Assembly (NCBI RefSeq): GCF_001581925.1
Contig: NZ_LQZA01000001.1
Location: forward strand, 62,001 to 126,000
DNA: 64,000 nt
Direction of reading: 5' to 3'
Source: Ferrovum sp. PN-J185
GTDB lineage: Bacteria; Pseudomonadota; Gammaproteobacteria; Burkholderiales; Ferrovaceae
Shown here in pieces: positions 36,601 to 47,136 of this stretch (the stretch's first letter is position 1; every line of letters starts with the position of its first letter). The notes beneath the pieces were generated by a model. It ran no database searches. It saw only the letters and a program-made list of their open reading frames with translations, and was not told the DNA's origin. The translations under genes and the position numbers were made by a program.

Positions 36601-37755
36601 ATGGTCTTGGATAGATCAAATAATACGACCGTGCCTGCTGTTTTGGTTCTAGCAGATGGGTCGGTATTCCAAGGTGTGTCTATTGGTGCAGAAGGTACTA
36701 GTGTTGGTGAGGTGGTGTTTAATACTGCCATGACTGGGTACCAGGAAATTCTTACCGATCCATCCTACGCTCAGCAAATGGTGACGTTAACCTACCCTCA
36801 TATTGGGAATGTCGGCGTAAATAATGAGGATAAGGAGTCTACAGCTGTGTGGGCTGCGGGACTTATTATTCGCGATTTACCTCGTTTGTTATCAAATTTT
36901 CGTGCACAACAATCACTACCTGCTTACTTACAAAAAAACAATGTTGTTGCTATTGCAGGCATTGATACACGTCGCTTAACTCGCTTGTTAAGAGAAAAAG
37001 GTGCTCAATCTGGCTGCATTATGGCGGGCGTTCATATCAACGAAGAGCAGGCCTTAACTCAAGCGCGTGCTTTTGGTGGTCTTGCCGGTCTTGATTTGGC
37101 CAAGGTGGTGAGCACTAAAACTGCTTATACTTGGACTGATAATGTATGGCGTTTAGCGGCTAATCCGATTAAAGAAGCTGTGGTTGAAAAGCAGTTTAAA
37201 GTAGTTGCCTACGATTTTGGTGTGAAACACAACATTCTACGTATGCTCGTTGAGCGCGGTTGTGAGGTGGTGGTGGTTCCTGCTCAAACCTCAGCCCAAG
37301 AGGCCTTATCTTATCAGCCTGATGGCATATTTTTATCCAATGGCCCGGGAGATCCTGAGCCCTGTGATTATGCTATTGAAGCCATTAAGGTGTTTACTGA
37401 GAAAAAAATTCCTTTGTTTGGCATTTGTTTGGGCCATCAATTGCTTGGCTTGGCATCAGGAGCTAAGACCATGAAAATGAAGTTTGGTCATCATGGTGCC
37501 AACCATCCTGTGCAGGACTTAGCCACTGGCAGAGTAATGATTACCAGCCAAAACCATGGTTTTGCCGTTGATGCAAAGACGTTACCTGATACCTGTCGCA
37601 TTACCCATGTGTCTTTGTTTGATCAAAGCTTGCAGGGAATTGAGCGAGTGGATTGTCCTGCATTTAGCTTCCAGGGTCACCCAGAAGCGAGTCCCGGCCC
37701 GCATGAAGCCTCGCTGTTATTTGACCATTTTATTGACTTAATGAAAGCTAACTGA
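36601..37755 (+). CDS. carA: Carbamoyl-phosphate synthase, small (glutaminase) subunit
   Basis: CarA releases ammonia from glutamine and channels it to CarB to make carbamoyl phosphate for pyrimidine and arginine synthesis. The 384-residue protein has the N-terminal CPSase domain ([11 protein letters not shown], then [17 protein letters not shown]) and a class I glutamine amidotransferase domain. The nucleophile is Cys276 in [13 protein letters not shown] and the catalytic His359 lies in [15 protein letters not shown] lies nine bases before the ATG. carB follows after 15 bases. The leader carries a possible attenuator. Confidence 0.97.
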   Translation: MVLDRSNNTTVPAVLVLADGSVFQGVSIGAEGTSVGEVVFNTAMTGYQEILTDPSYAQQMVTLTYPHIGNVGVNNEDKESTAVWAAGLIIRDLPRLLSNFRAQQSLPAYLQKNNVVAIAGIDTRRLTRLLREKGAQSGCIMAGVHINEEQALTQARAFGGLAGLDLAKVVSTKTAYTWTDNVWRLAANPIKEAVVEKQFKVVAYDFGVKHNILRMLVERGCEVVVVPAQTSAQEALSYQPDGIFLSNGPGDPEPCDYAIEAIKVFTEKKIPLFGICLGHQLLGLASGAKTMKMKFGHHGANHPVQDLATGRVMITSQNHGFAVDAKTLPDTCRITHVSLFDQSLQGIERVDCPAFSFQGHPEASPGPHEASLLFDHFIDLMKAN

Positions 37756-37770
37756 CGTTGAGATTGTGTT

Positions 37771-40700
37771 ATGCCAAAAAGAACTGATATCCATTCTATT
37801 TTAATCATTGGTGCTGGACCGATTGTTATTGGTCAGGCGTGTGAGTTTGATTACTCTGGGGCGCAAGCATGTAAGGCGTTAAGAGAGGAAGGGTACCGTG
37901 TGATTTTGGTTAACTCGAATCCTGCTACCATCATGACTGATCCAGAAATGGCCGATGTGACCTACATTGAGCCCATTAATTGGAAAACCATAGAAAAAAT
38001 CATCGCCAAAGAAAAACCTGATGCATTGTTACCTACCATGGGTGGTCAAACAGCCTTAAATTGCGCGCTTGATTTGGCCCGTGAGGGAGTGCTTGAGCGC
38101 TACTCGGTGGAAATGATTGGTGCACGTAAAGAGGCCATTGATAAAGCTGAAGACCGTGAAAAGTTTAAAGCGGCAATGACTCGTATTGGTTTACACACTC
38201 CACGCTCTGCTATTGCTCATAGTATGGAAGAAGCACTGCAGGTACAGGCATTGGTGGGGTACCCTGCCATCATACGTCCATCCTTCACGATGGGCGGGAG
38301 TGGCGGAGGAATTGCTTACAATCACGAAGAGTTTGTTGCGATTTGTGAGCGTGGCTTGGATGCCTCGCCAACCCGTGAATTGTTAGTGGAAGAGTCAGTT
38401 ATTGGCTGGAAAGAATATGAAATGGAAGTGGTACGTGATCGCAAAGACAATTGCATCATTATTTGTTCCATTGAAAACTTAGACGCCATGGGAGTGCACA
38501 CCGGTGACTCAATTACCGTGGCTCCTGCCCAAACGTTGACGGATAAAGAATATCAAATTATGCGTGATGCTTCTCTGGCGGTATTAAGAGAGATTGGTGT
38601 CGAGACAGGTGGTTCAAACGTTCAGTTTGCGGTTAATCCCAAAGATGGTCGGATGATTGTTATTGAAATGAATCCGCGTGTATCACGCTCTTCAGCTTTA
38701 GCGTCCAAAGCCACCGGCTTTCCGATTGCTAAGGTGGCGGCAAAATTGGCAGTAGGCTATACCCTTGATGAATTAAGTAACGATATTACCCAAGGTGCTA
38801 CACCAGCCTCTTTCGAGCCAACCATTGATTATGTGGTCACCAAGATCCCCCGTTTTGCTTTTGAGAAATTTCCTCAAGCCAATGATCGTTTAACCACGCA
38901 AATGAAATCAGTGGGAGAAGTGATGGCCATTGGCCGTTCTTTCCAAGAGTCTTTGCAAAAAGCGTTGCGTGGCCTTGAGACAGGTGCTCAAGGTCTGGAT
39001 GATATGCCAGCTGATCGCGCTAGTATTGAGGCTGAGTTAGCTAACCCTGGTCCCTATCGTTTGTGGTATGTGGGTCAAGCCTTTCGCGATGGCATGAGTC
39101 TGCATGAGATTTACACATTAAGTCATATTGATCCATGGTTCTTGGCAGAAATTGAGGATTTGGTTGCTGAAGAGCAGTGGGTGAAAAATAACCCTGACGC
39201 CGCCTTATCTAAGGATCATTTGAGACGATTAAAGCGTAAAGGGTTTTCAGATAGACGTCTGGCAACGCTCATCAACCGTAACGAAGACAGTGTTCGTGAA
39301 GCAAGACATAGTCACGCTATTCGTCCGGTATATAAACGTGTGGACACCTGTGCTGCTGAGTTTGCGACTGCCACTGCGTATCTCTATTCATCGTATGATG
39401 AAGAGTGTGAGGCTAACCCCAGTGATCGTAAAAAAATCATGGTGTTAGGTGGTGGGCCTAACCGCATTGGTCAGGGCATTGAGTTTGATTATTGTTGCGT
39501 TCATGCCGCCTTGGCTTTACGTGAAGATGGTTATGAAACAATCATGGTTAATTGTAACCCTGAAACCGTTTCAACTGACTATGACACCTCTGATCGTTTG
39601 TATTTTGAGCCACTTACTCTTGAGGATGTATTGGAGATAGTGGCCATTGAAAAACCACACGGTGTGATTGTTCAGTTTGGTGGTCAAACCCCTCTTAAAT
39701 TAGCACGTGGTTTGGAGAGAATGGGGGTGCCCATTGTGGGTACTCAACCAGATAGTATTGATCGTGCCGAAGACCGTAAACGCTTTCAGCAATTACTGCA
39801 TGATTTAGGATTAAAACAACCTGATAACCGTACAGCATTTAATCGCGAATCAACACTTAAGTTAGCGCAAGAATTAGGTTACCCTATTGTTGTTCGCCCT
39901 AGTTATGTATTGGGTGGTCGTGCTATGCAAATTGTTCACACCCAAGCTGATTTAGAAAAATATTTACGCGACGTGATATCTGACACAGATGGGATGAATG
40001 GTGTGGCGGTCACAGAGGATGCGCCTATTCTTCTTGACCGCTTTTTAAATGATGCGCTGGAAGTGGATGTGGATGCAGTGAGCGATGGTGAACAAGTTAT
40101 CATCGGCGGTATTATGGAGCATATTGAACAAGCTGGCGTTCACTCTGGTGATTCAGCCTGTTCTCTGCCACCCTTTAGTCTTAGCGAATCACTACAAAAT
40201 GAATTACGTCGTCAGACTGTGGCCATGGCCAAGGCATTGAATGTGGTAGGTTTAATGAATGTACAATTTGCCATTCAAGGTGAGACGGTCTATGTGTTAG
40301 AAGTCAATCCGCGTGCTTCACGGACGGTGCCTTATGTTGCTAAAGCTACCGGTAGACAATTAGCTAAAGTCGCTGCACGCTGTATGGTAGGGCAAAGCTT
40401 GAAAGATCAGGGGGTGGTGAGTGAAATTATTCCTCCTCACTTTTCAGTAAAAGAGGCGGTATTCCCCTTTATTAAGTTTCCTGGTGTTGATACCATTTTG
40501 GGTCCTGAGATGAAATCCACGGGCGAGGTGATGGGAGTGGGAGCCACTTTTGCAGAAGCCTTTTTGAAATCGCAAATTGCTGCAGGGGTGAAATACCCAA
40601 CCTCAGGTAAAGTGTTTTTGAGTGTTAAAAATAACGATAAAGCGCAAGCGGTAGATGTGGCAAGACAATTATCGCAATTGGGCTTTACGGTGGTGGCCAC

Positions 40701-41013
40701 TAAAGGTACAGCGCAAGCACTACAAGCTGCTGGTATCCAAGTTATATCAGTGAACAAAGTTGCTGAAGGACGCCCGCATATTGTGGATATGATTAAAAAC
40801 CGTGAAATCAGTATGATTATTAACACAGTTGAAGAGCAGTCGCGAGCAGTTCAGGATTCATGGTCGATTCGTAATGCAGCGCTACAAGGGCGTATTACTT
40901 ATTACACAACCATTGCCGGTGCTAAGGCGGCATGTCTTGGTATGGCGCTGGCTCAATCAGAGAATTTATCTGTGTATGATCTACAATCGTTACAACAATC
41001 TATAGTTAAGTAG
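37771..41013 (+). CDS. carB: Carbamoyl-phosphate synthase, large subunit
   Basis: CarB forms carbamoyl phosphate from bicarbonate, ammonia and two ATP. The 1080-residue protein consists of two homologous halves, each with a pre-ATP-grasp and ATP-grasp domain. The first half has [31 protein letters not shown] and [13 protein letters not shown]. The second half has [36 protein letters not shown] and [12 protein letters not shown]. The C-terminal 140 or so residues form the allosteric MGS-like domain ([23 protein letters not shown]). It is full length and follows carA. greA is 11 bases downstream, so the carAB transcript may continue into the greA-yhbY-rlmE group. Confidence 0.98.
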   Translation: MPKRTDIHSILIIGAGPIVIGQACEFDYSGAQACKALREEGYRVILVNSNPATIMTDPEMADVTYIEPINWKTIEKIIAKEKPDALLPTMGGQTALNCALDLAREGVLERYSVEMIGARKEAIDKAEDREKFKAAMTRIGLHTPRSAIAHSMEEALQVQALVGYPAIIRPSFTMGGSGGGIAYNHEEFVAICERGLDASPTRELLVEESVIGWKEYEMEVVRDRKDNCIIICSIENLDAMGVHTGDSITVAPAQTLTDKEYQIMRDASLAVLREIGVETGGSNVQFAVNPKDGRMIVIEMNPRVSRSSALASKATGFPIAKVAAKLAVGYTLDELSNDITQGATPASFEPTIDYVVTKIPRFAFEKFPQANDRLTTQMKSVGEVMAIGRSFQESLQKALRGLETGAQGLDDMPADRASIEAELANPGPYRLWYVGQAFRDGMSLHEIYTLSHIDPWFLAEIEDLVAEEQWVKNNPDAALSKDHLRRLKRKGFSDRRLATLINRNEDSVREARHSHAIRPVYKRVDTCAAEFATATAYLYSSYDEECEANPSDRKKIMVLGGGPNRIGQGIEFDYCCVHAALALREDGYETIMVNCNPETVSTDYDTSDRLYFEPLTLEDVLEIVAIEKPHGVIVQFGGQTPLKLARGLERMGVPIVGTQPDSIDRAEDRKRFQQLLHDLGLKQPDNRTAFNRESTLKLAQELGYPIVVRPSYVLGGRAMQIVHTQADLEKYLRDVISDTDGMNGVAVTEDAPILLDRFLNDALEVDVDAVSDGEQVIIGGIMEHIEQAGVHSGDSACSLPPFSLSESLQNELRRQTVAMAKALNVVGLMNVQFAIQGETVYVLEVNPRASRTVPYVAKATGRQLAKVAARCMVGQSLKDQGVVSEIIPPHFSVKEAVFPFIKFPGVDTILGPEMKSTGEVMGVGATFAEAFLKSQIAAGVKYPTSGKVFLSVKNNDKAQAVDVARQLSQLGFTVVATKGTAQALQAAGIQVISVNKVAEGRPHIVDMIKNREISMIINTVEEQSRAVQDSWSIRNAALQGRITYYTTIAGAKAACLGMALAQSENLSVYDLQSLQQSIVK

Positions 41014-41024
41014 GGAGTATTAGT

Positions 41025-41501
41025 ATGAGTACCATTCCACTGACCGTTGTCGGTGCCGAACGTTTAAAAGCAGAATTACATCGCTTAAAACATGTGGAGC
41101 GCCCCAATGTCATTCAGGCTATCAGTGAGGCAAGAGCCCAGGGTGATTTGTCTGAGAATGCTGAATATGATGCTGCTAAAGAGCGTCAGTCTTTTATTGA
41201 AGGGCGTATTGTCGAATTGGAATCTAAATTATCCAATGCGCAAATTATTGATCCCACCTTACTTGATGCTGAGGGTCGTTGTGTTTTTGCTTCTACAGTG
41301 GAAATTGAAGATTTAGCCAATCAAGAAACATTCACCTATCAGATCGTGGGTGAGGATGAGGCGGATATTAAAGAAGGTAAAGTATCCATTAGTTCTCCCA
41401 TAGCGCGTGCTTTAATTGGTAAATATGCTGGTGATGTAGTAGAAGTCATCACTCCAGGGGGGGTGAAAGAGTATGAAATCCTCGACGTCAGATACTTATA
41501 A
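41025..41501 (+). CDS. greA: Transcription elongation factor GreA
   Basis: GreA rescues backtracked RNA polymerase by stimulating cleavage of the nascent transcript. The 158-residue protein has the N-terminal coiled coil with the conserved acidic tip (ARAQGDLSENAEYDAAKERQ, about residues 34-53) and the C-terminal FKBP-like domain (SPIARALIGKYAGDVVEV). A GGGAG ribosome site precedes the ATG. Its 3' end overlaps the start of the next gene by 29 bases. Confidence 0.97.
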   Translation: MSTIPLTVVGAERLKAELHRLKHVERPNVIQAISEARAQGDLSENAEYDAAKERQSFIEGRIVELESKLSNAQIIDPTLLDAEGRCVFASTVEIEDLANQETFTYQIVGEDEADIKEGKVSISSPIARALIGKYAGDVVEVITPGGVKEYEILDVRYL

Positions 41502-41814
41502 TGTGATTCCAGAGGGGCTCGTTGCTCCTCAATTGAATTCTCAGCAACGTGCTCTTTTGCGCTCACGAGCTCATGCTCTTAATCCTGTGATCTTGTTAGG
41601 ACAGGCGGGTTTGACAGAAGCAGTCCTCCTTGAAACCCATCGCACGCTGTTATCTCATCCTTTAATTAAAATTAAGTTAGCCAGTGATGACAGACAAGTT
41701 CGTGATGAGTGGTCGCAAACCATTTGTCAGCGTTTGGGCGCTGCATGGGTGCAGCAGGTGGGTAAAATTTTAGTTATTTATCGCCCTTTGCATGAAACCA
41801 ACCCGCACCAGTAA
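41473..41814 (+). CDS. yhbY: YhbY family ribosome-associated RNA-binding protein (CRM domain)
   Basis: The 113-residue protein contains a CRS1-YhbY domain (about residues 23-105) with LNPVILLGQAGLTEAVLLE and the GAAWVQQVGKILVIYRP end. Members bind pre-50S ribosomal subunits. The ATG at 41473 has a G-rich ribosome site but lies 29 bases inside greA and adds about 20 residues that are not in the usual family start; a GTG at 41503, just past the greA stop codon, is an alternative. In many betaproteobacteria yhbY is divergent from rlmE; here it lies on the same strand and overlaps the rlmE start by 23 bases. Confidence 0.88.
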   Translation: MKSSTSDTYNVIPEGLVAPQLNSQQRALLRSRAHALNPVILLGQAGLTEAVLLETHRTLLSHPLIKIKLASDDRQVRDEWSQTICQRLGAAWVQQVGKILVIYRPLHETNPHQ

Positions 41815-42451
41815 AGCATGGATGCGCGAGCATGTGAATGACCCTTTTGTCAAAAAGGCAAAGTTAGAGGGTTATCGTTCCCGTGCTTCTTACAAATTAA
41901 TGGAAATTGATGACCGGGACAAGCTTATTGTCCCAGGTAGTTCGGTGGTTGATTTGGGTGCCACGCCTGGAGGTTGGTCGCAGGTTGCCAAGGAGCGCTT
42001 AAAAGGGCGAGGGCGAGTTGTTGCAATTGATATTTTGCCTATGGTGCCTATTCAGGGAGTGGATTTTCTAGAGGGCGACTTTAATGATCCCCACATCAGG
42101 CAATTGTTAAAAGAAAGATTGCCCAGCCCTCAAATAGACCTTGTTTTATCGGATTTAGCCCCCAATATAAGTGGTGTGGCGTTATATGATCAAGCCCGTG
42201 CCACAGAATTATGGGTGGCTGCCTTGGAATTTGCTGTGCAATGTTTGAAACCAAATGGCCAGTTTTTAGTCAAAGTTTTTCATGGTATTGATTTTGAAGA
42301 CTTTGTCAGGTTAATGCGCGCTGTATTTATTACAGTGCAAACGCGAAAGCCCGCTGCGTCCAGGGATCGATCTACGGAAGTGTATTTGTTGGGAAAAACC
42401 CTACGAGAAGATGCGCAAAGCGCTCTCGATAGGTACTTAGGGGCTGAATAA
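41792..42451 (+). CDS. rlmE: 23S rRNA 2'-O-ribose U2552 methyltransferase RlmE (FtsJ)
   Basis: RlmE methylates U2552 in the A loop of 23S rRNA in a late step of 50S assembly. The 219-residue protein shows the catalytic tetrad: Lys35 (SYKLMEID), Asp121 (LSDLAPN), Lys161 (FLVKVFHG) and Glu196 (STEVYLLG), plus the SAM loop DLGATPGGWSQVA. The ATG at 41792 starts 23 bases inside yhbY; a later ATG at 41819 would shorten the N-terminus by nine residues. The next gene is ftsH, as in most proteobacteria. Confidence 0.96.
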   Translation: MKPTRTSKAWMREHVNDPFVKKAKLEGYRSRASYKLMEIDDRDKLIVPGSSVVDLGATPGGWSQVAKERLKGRGRVVAIDILPMVPIQGVDFLEGDFNDPHIRQLLKERLPSPQIDLVLSDLAPNISGVALYDQARATELWVAALEFAVQCLKPNGQFLVKVFHGIDFEDFVRLMRAVFITVQTRKPAASRDRSTEVYLLGKTLREDAQSALDRYLGAE

Positions 42452-42528
42452 ATCAGTTATTTAGTAGTACAATGGATTGACGTGGGTTGTTCCACGGTTA
42501 AATTTGTAATGTCTTGGAGGTTGCTGTC

Positions 42529-44427
42529 TTGAACAATATCTTCAAAAATGTGCTGGCTTGGGTCTTCGTTGGTGTCGTCTTAATGTTATTGGTTAGCCAA
42601 TTTCAAGGTCGAACCAGTTCAGGAGAAGTCCTTTCCTATTCCGCATTTATTAATGAAATGAAAGCTGGTCACGTCAGTAGAGTGGTGATCGATGGTCATG
42701 CTTTGCGTGGCGAGAAAACAGACGGTAAATCTTTTACTACCTATACGCCATCTGATCCATGGATGGTCAGTGATTTATTAAAATATGGCGTCAATGTCTC
42801 AGCGAAACCTGAGGAAGAGCCCTCTATATTCATGAACCTGTTGATGTCATGGTTCCCTATGCTGCTGTTGATTGCCGTATGGATCTTTTTCATGAGACAA
42901 ATGCAAGGTGGTGGACGAGGTGGGGCATTCTCCTTCGGTAAAAGCCGAGCGAAAATGCTTGATGAAAATACCAACCCCGTAACCTTCGCTGATGTGGCAG
43001 GTGTTGACGAAGCGAAAGAAGAAGTGGGTGAATTGGTTGAATTTTTACGTGACCCCAGTAAATTCCAGAAACTTGGCGGCAAAATTCCCCGAGGTGTACT
43101 AATGGTGGGTAATCCTGGAACAGGTAAAACATTGTTAGCGCGTGCTATCGCAGGTGAAGCAAAGGTACCTTTCTTTAGTATTTCAGGATCTGATTTTGTT
43201 GAAATGTTTGTTGGTGTCGGGGCTGCACGTGTTCGAGACATGTTTGAACAAGCCAAAAAAAATGCGCCGTGTATTGTTTTTATTGACGAGATTGATGCAG
43301 TAGGCCGTCAACGTGGTGCTGGGCTTGGTGGTGGTAACGATGAACGTGAACAGACTTTAAACCAGTTACTGGTTGAGATGGATGGGTTTGAAGGTACCTC
43401 AGGAGTTATTGTGATTGCTGCGACTAACCGTCCTGATGTACTTGATCCTGCTCTTCTTCGTCCAGGTCGTTTTGACCGTCAAGTGGTCGTTCCTTTACCT
43501 GATATTCGTGGTCGTGAGCAAATTTTAATGGTGCACATGCGTAAAGTGCCTATTGCTCCTGATGTTAAGGCGGATATCATTGCTCGTGGTACACCTGGCT
43601 TTTCTGGAGCTGATTTGGCTAACCTTGTTAACGAAGCAGCTTTATTTGCAGCGCGCTTTAACAAACGCTTAGTTGATATGGATGATTTTGAACGTGCTAA
43701 AGACAAGATCATTATGGGTGCTGAGCGTCGTTCCATGGTTATGCCTGAAGATGAGCGTCGCAATACGGCTTACCATGAGTCTGGACACGCAGTGGTGGCT
43801 CGTTTATTAAGTAGAACGGATCCTGTGCACAAAGTGACTATTATTCCTCGTGGACGTGCGCTGGGGGTGACCATGCAATTGCCTACAGAAGATCGCTACA
43901 GCATGAACCGCGATCAGATTCTACAAAACATTTCGGTACTCTTTGGTGGCCGTATTGCTGAAGAAGTGTTTATGAATCAAATGACTACTGGGGCTAGCAA
44001 CGACTTTGAACGTGCCACTGATATGGCTCGTCGTATGGTAACTCAATGGGGTATGTCTGACTCGTTAGGGCCTATGGTGTATGGTGAAAATGAAGGAGAG
44101 GTTTTCCTAGGACGTACGGTTACCACTCATAAAAATGTGTCAGAATCCACCATGCAAAAAGTGGATACAGAAATTCGTCGCATTATTGATGAACAGTATG
44201 CTCTGGCACGTCATTTGATTGAAAGCAATCGCGATAAAATCGAAGCCATGGCACAAGCTCTTTTGGAGTGGGAAACTATTGACTCTGAACAAATCGAGGA
44301 TATTATGGAAGGCCGTCCCCCACGTCCTCCCAAACCTACTACCTCGCAAAAAGCCCCACCCAAAAATCCAACAGGCACATCTGGTGCAACTATCGGGCAT
44401 ACCACCCGACCTGCCGAAGAAGTGTAG
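42529..44427 (+). CDS. ftsH: ATP-dependent zinc metalloprotease FtsH (TTG start)
   Basis: FtsH is a membrane-bound AAA+ protease that degrades membrane proteins and regulators such as LpxC. From the TTG at 42529 the 632-residue protein starts [20 protein letters not shown] like its homologues. It has two membrane helices around a periplasmic domain, a Walker A motif GNPGTGKT (about 193), Walker [11 protein letters not shown], the second region of homology ([19 protein letters not shown]) and the zinc motif HESGH (about 416). GGAGG at 42516-42520 is eight bases before the TTG. An ATG at 42509 opens a seven-codon frame whose stop codon overlaps the TTG. A small CGTGG/CCACG hairpin lies at 42481-42496. 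Confidence 0.97.
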   Translation: MNNIFKNVLAWVFVGVVLMLLVSQFQGRTSSGEVLSYSAFINEMKAGHVSRVVIDGHALRGEKTDGKSFTTYTPSDPWMVSDLLKYGVNVSAKPEEEPSIFMNLLMSWFPMLLLIAVWIFFMRQMQGGGRGGAFSFGKSRAKMLDENTNPVTFADVAGVDEAKEEVGELVEFLRDPSKFQKLGGKIPRGVLMVGNPGTGKTLLARAIAGEAKVPFFSISGSDFVEMFVGVGAARVRDMFEQAKKNAPCIVFIDEIDAVGRQRGAGLGGGNDEREQTLNQLLVEMDGFEGTSGVIVIAATNRPDVLDPALLRPGRFDRQVVVPLPDIRGREQILMVHMRKVPIAPDVKADIIARGTPGFSGADLANLVNEAALFAARFNKRLVDMDDFERAKDKIIMGAERRSMVMPEDERRNTAYHESGHAVVARLLSRTDPVHKVTIIPRGRALGVTMQLPTEDRYSMNRDQILQNISVLFGGRIAEEVFMNQMTTGASNDFERATDMARRMVTQWGMSDSLGPMVYGENEGEVFLGRTVTTHKNVSESTMQKVDTEIRRIIDEQYALARHLIESNRDKIEAMAQALLEWETIDSEQIEDIMEGRPPRPPKPTTSQKAPPKNPTGTSGATIGHTTRPAEEV

Positions 44428-44438
44428 TTTTGTCTCAT

Positions 44439-44469
44439 AACAATCCCGGTTATACCGGGATTGTTTTTT
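44439..44469 (+). terminator. Rho-independent terminator of ftsH
   Basis: A perfect 12-bp stem (AACAATCCCGGT with ACCGGGATTGTT), a 3-base loop and a T-run follow the ftsH stop codon by 11 bases. folP starts 15 bases later, so folP-glmM either has its own promoter overlapping this region or depends on read-through. Confidence 0.95.
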
Positions 44470-44483
44470 CTATTTAGCTAATC

Positions 44484-45302
44484 ATGTTAACTTCTCAATG
44501 GACCACCCAACCCCAGGTGATGGGTATTATAAATGTCACCCCTGATTCCTTTTCAGATGGAGGACGGTTTAATCAGGTTGATTCAGCTGTTGCTCATGCC
44601 CACCAGCTCATTGCAGAGGGTGCTGATATGCTTGATATTGGTGGCGAGTCCACGCGCCCTGGTGCTGACCCTGTCAGTATTGAGGAAGAAATAAACCGGG
44701 TATTGCCGGTAGTCTATGCACTGAAAGATTGTGGTGTGCCACTGTCAATTGATACAAGGCATCATGAGTTGATGCAGAGGGTGCTTGATGTAGGCGTGGA
44801 GATGATTAATGATGTCACCGCTTTAATTGATCCATTAGCAGTTGACTGTTGTCGTCAAGCGCAGGTCAAGGTGTGCATTATGCACATGCAAGGTGAACCT
44901 AATACCATGCAACATCAACCTCACTACACCAATGTGGTTGAGGAGATTTATAGTTTTTTAAATAAGCGTATTGATGAACTTGTTACAGCTGGCATAAATA
45001 GAGATAAAATTTATATTGATCCAGGGTTCGGTTTTGGTAAAACAGTAGATCATAATTTAAAGTTATTACAACAACTATCACGTTTTAGAGAGTTAGGTTG
45101 TCCTTTGTTAATTGGTGTGTCACGTAAAAGTTTTCTCGGTAAGGTAACAAACACAGAGGTCAATGAGCGTATGCTACCCAGTGTTATCGCTGCTCTCTGG
45201 GCGACATTATCTGGTGCGGATATATTGCGTGTACATGATGTAAAACAAACTAAGCAAGCTCTAATAATGTGGCAAGCAATCGCTGAGGGAGAATATCGAT
45301 AA
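44484..45302 (+). CDS. folP: Dihydropteroate synthase
   Basis: FolP joins p-aminobenzoate to dihydropterin pyrophosphate in folate synthesis and is the target of sulfonamides. The 272-residue TIM-barrel protein shows [15 protein letters not shown] at the start, [23 protein letters not shown], the [11 protein letters not shown] segment, [13 protein letters not shown] and GVSRKSFLG. All usual substrate-binding residues appear present. Its stop codon overlaps the glmM start by one base (TAATG), so the pair is translationally coupled, an order shared with E. coli. Confidence 0.97.
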   Translation: MLTSQWTTQPQVMGIINVTPDSFSDGGRFNQVDSAVAHAHQLIAEGADMLDIGGESTRPGADPVSIEEEINRVLPVVYALKDCGVPLSIDTRHHELMQRVLDVGVEMINDVTALIDPLAVDCCRQAQVKVCIMHMQGEPNTMQHQPHYTNVVEEIYSFLNKRIDELVTAGINRDKIYIDPGFGFGKTVDHNLKLLQQLSRFRELGCPLLIGVSRKSFLGKVTNTEVNERMLPSVIAALWATLSGADILRVHDVKQTKQALIMWQAIAEGEYR

Positions 45303-46645
45303 TGGCAAGACGTTACTTTGGTACGGATGGTATTCGCGGACGGGTGGGGCATACCCCTATTACCCCTGATTTTGTATTACGTTTAGGTTTTGCTGCAGGT
45401 AAGGTATTAACGCAATCCACCAATACCCACAGTACGCGTCCGCGAGTGATTATCGGTAAAGACACCAGAGTGTCTGGTTATATGTTGGAGTCTGCCTTAG
45501 AGGCAGGACTCTCTGCAGCAGGGGTAGATGTGTTGTTGGTGGGGCCAATGCCAACCCCTGCGGTGGCTTACTTGACTAAGGCGCTACGTTTACAGGCCGG
45601 TATTATGATTAGCGCCTCGCATAACCCTTATCCTGATAATGGAATTAAATTCTTTTCTGAAGAAGGGGAGAAACTTCCCGATGCGGTTGAGCAGGCCATA
45701 GAAGAAGAGTTAGAGCGTCCCATGGTATGCCTTGAGTCTGATTTACTTGGGCGCGTTAAACGTATTGATGATGCGCCTGGCCGCTATATTGAATTTTGTA
45801 AAAGCACATTCCCCAGTCAACTTGATTTAAAAGGGATGAAGCTCGTGGTCGATTGTGCTCATGGTGCTACCTATCACGTGGCACCGTGGGTCTTTCATGA
45901 ACTGGGTGCTGAAGTGATTACAATAGGTAATCAACCTAACGGATTAAATATTAATGACGGGGTAGGGGCTACTGCTCCTCAGTCATTACAACAGCAGGTA
46001 ATTGAAAATCGAGCTGATTTAGGCATTGCTTTAGATGGCGATGGTGATCGCTTGGTTATGGTTGATCAAGCAGGACGTCTTTATGATGGTGACGAATTAT
46101 TGTTTGCTATTGTGAAAGATCGCCAGGTACGTCAACAGTTACAAGGTGGGGTGGTTGGCACACTCATGACTAATCTTGCCGTAGAAAATGCGTTTAAAGA
46201 ATTAGCTATTCCATTCTTTAGAGCCAAAGTAGGAGATCGCTATGTGCTCGAAGCCCTTACGCAACGTGGTTGGTATTATGGTGGTGAAAATTCAGGACAC
46301 ATTCTCTGTTTAGATAAACATACAACAGGTGATGGCATTGTTTCTGCATTACAAGTTTTAGCTGCTCTGAAATATCAACAGTGTTCCTTGTCAGAGTGGT
46401 TGGGGTCATTAAGCTTATACCCACAAATATTAATCAATGTACCCACCCCGCAAGGATTTAAATTAACTGATAGTGCTCCTGTATGGACTGTTGTCAAAGA
46501 AGCAGAACAAGATCTTCAACAACAAGGAAGAGTACTATTGCGCCCCTCTGGAACAGAGCCTGTAGTAAGAGTAATGGTTGAAGGGCAGGATAAAGGAAAG
46601 GTCAGTTATTGGGCAAAACATATCGCCCAGCATGTTATCAATTAA
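45302..46645 (+). CDS. glmM: Phosphoglucosamine mutase
   Basis: GlmM converts glucosamine-6-phosphate to glucosamine-1-phosphate on the way to UDP-GlcNAc for peptidoglycan and lipopolysaccharide. The 447-residue protein begins [14 protein letters not shown] and carries the phosphoserine loop [14 protein letters not shown] (Ser near residue 103). It also has the metal-binding DGDGDR, the sugar-binding GGENSGHI and the phosphate-binding [15 protein letters not shown] near the end. It is convergent with sixA after five bases. Confidence 0.97.
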   Translation: MARRYFGTDGIRGRVGHTPITPDFVLRLGFAAGKVLTQSTNTHSTRPRVIIGKDTRVSGYMLESALEAGLSAAGVDVLLVGPMPTPAVAYLTKALRLQAGIMISASHNPYPDNGIKFFSEEGEKLPDAVEQAIEEELERPMVCLESDLLGRVKRIDDAPGRYIEFCKSTFPSQLDLKGMKLVVDCAHGATYHVAPWVFHELGAEVITIGNQPNGLNINDGVGATAPQSLQQQVIENRADLGIALDGDGDRLVMVDQAGRLYDGDELLFAIVKDRQVRQQLQGGVVGTLMTNLAVENAFKELAIPFFRAKVGDRYVLEALTQRGWYYGGENSGHILCLDKHTTGDGIVSALQVLAALKYQQCSLSEWLGSLSLYPQILINVPTPQGFKLTDSAPVWTVVKEAEQDLQQQGRVLLRPSGTEPVVRVMVEGQDKGKVSYWAKHIAQHVIN

Positions 46646-46650
46646 AGCAC

Positions 46651-47106
46651 TCATACCATATCAGGATTGAGTACAGCTCGTAAAACCACCTCGGGGTGAT
46701 GGTGGCGCTCGCGATAACTGAGCCACCAAATCGCTCCTTTTTTAATACTCCAGTTGTGTTGTTTGCCTGAGAGTAACAGTGACGCCACTTGGCCGAGAGT
46801 AGGTTGATGTCCTACCACCACAACGGGTAAAGGAGAGTGTGGCCATTGTGCCGCGCGAATTATATCTTCCGCGTGAGCTCCCACAGCCAGTAAACGATTG
46901 GTTTCAATAGTATGATTAAGTGCTTTAGCAGTACTTTGTGTGCGTTTAGCAGGGCTTACTATTAATCTATAATTATTGTCAGATAGAGATTGATTGAGCC
47001 ATTTGGCCACACGTATTGCCTGATCTTCGCCGCGAGCTGTGAGGGCTCTTAAATGATCGGGTGAACCATCTTCTGCTTCAGCGTGACGCCATAGAATTAA
47101 ATCCAT
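46651..47106 (-). CDS. sixA: Phosphohistidine phosphatase SixA-like (histidine phosphatase superfamily)
   Basis: The 151-residue protein has the single-domain histidine phosphatase layout: the RHG-type motif LILWRHAEAEDG at the start with the nucleophilic His, SPAKRTQSTAKAL, and the second His in VVVGHQPTLGQVAS. SixA removes phosphate from histidine in phosphorelay or phosphotransferase proteins; the target here is unknown. The ATG at 47106 follows AAGGGGTG, and an in-frame GTG at 47112 is within that ribosome site. It lies 30 bases behind ppk on the same strand, a common betaproteobacterial pair. Confidence 0.88.
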   Translation of the reverse strand: MDLILWRHAEAEDGSPDHLRALTARGEDQAIRVAKWLNQSLSDNNYRLIVSPAKRTQSTAKALNHTIETNRLLAVGAHAEDIIRAAQWPHSPLPVVVVGHQPTLGQVASLLLSGKQHNWSIKKGAIWWLSYRERHHHPEVVLRAVLNPDMV

Positions 47107-47136
47107 AATCACCCCTTATTGGTGAATGATAAAATA

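Noticed and set aside
40437-40826. 129-codon open frame antisense to carB
   Set aside because: Shadow of the conserved carB C-terminal region; composition is low-complexity Ser/Thr/Ala without motifs.
42741-43256. 171-codon open frame antisense to ftsH
   Set aside because: Shadow of ftsH; the plus-strand protein has full AAA+ motifs across the same bases.
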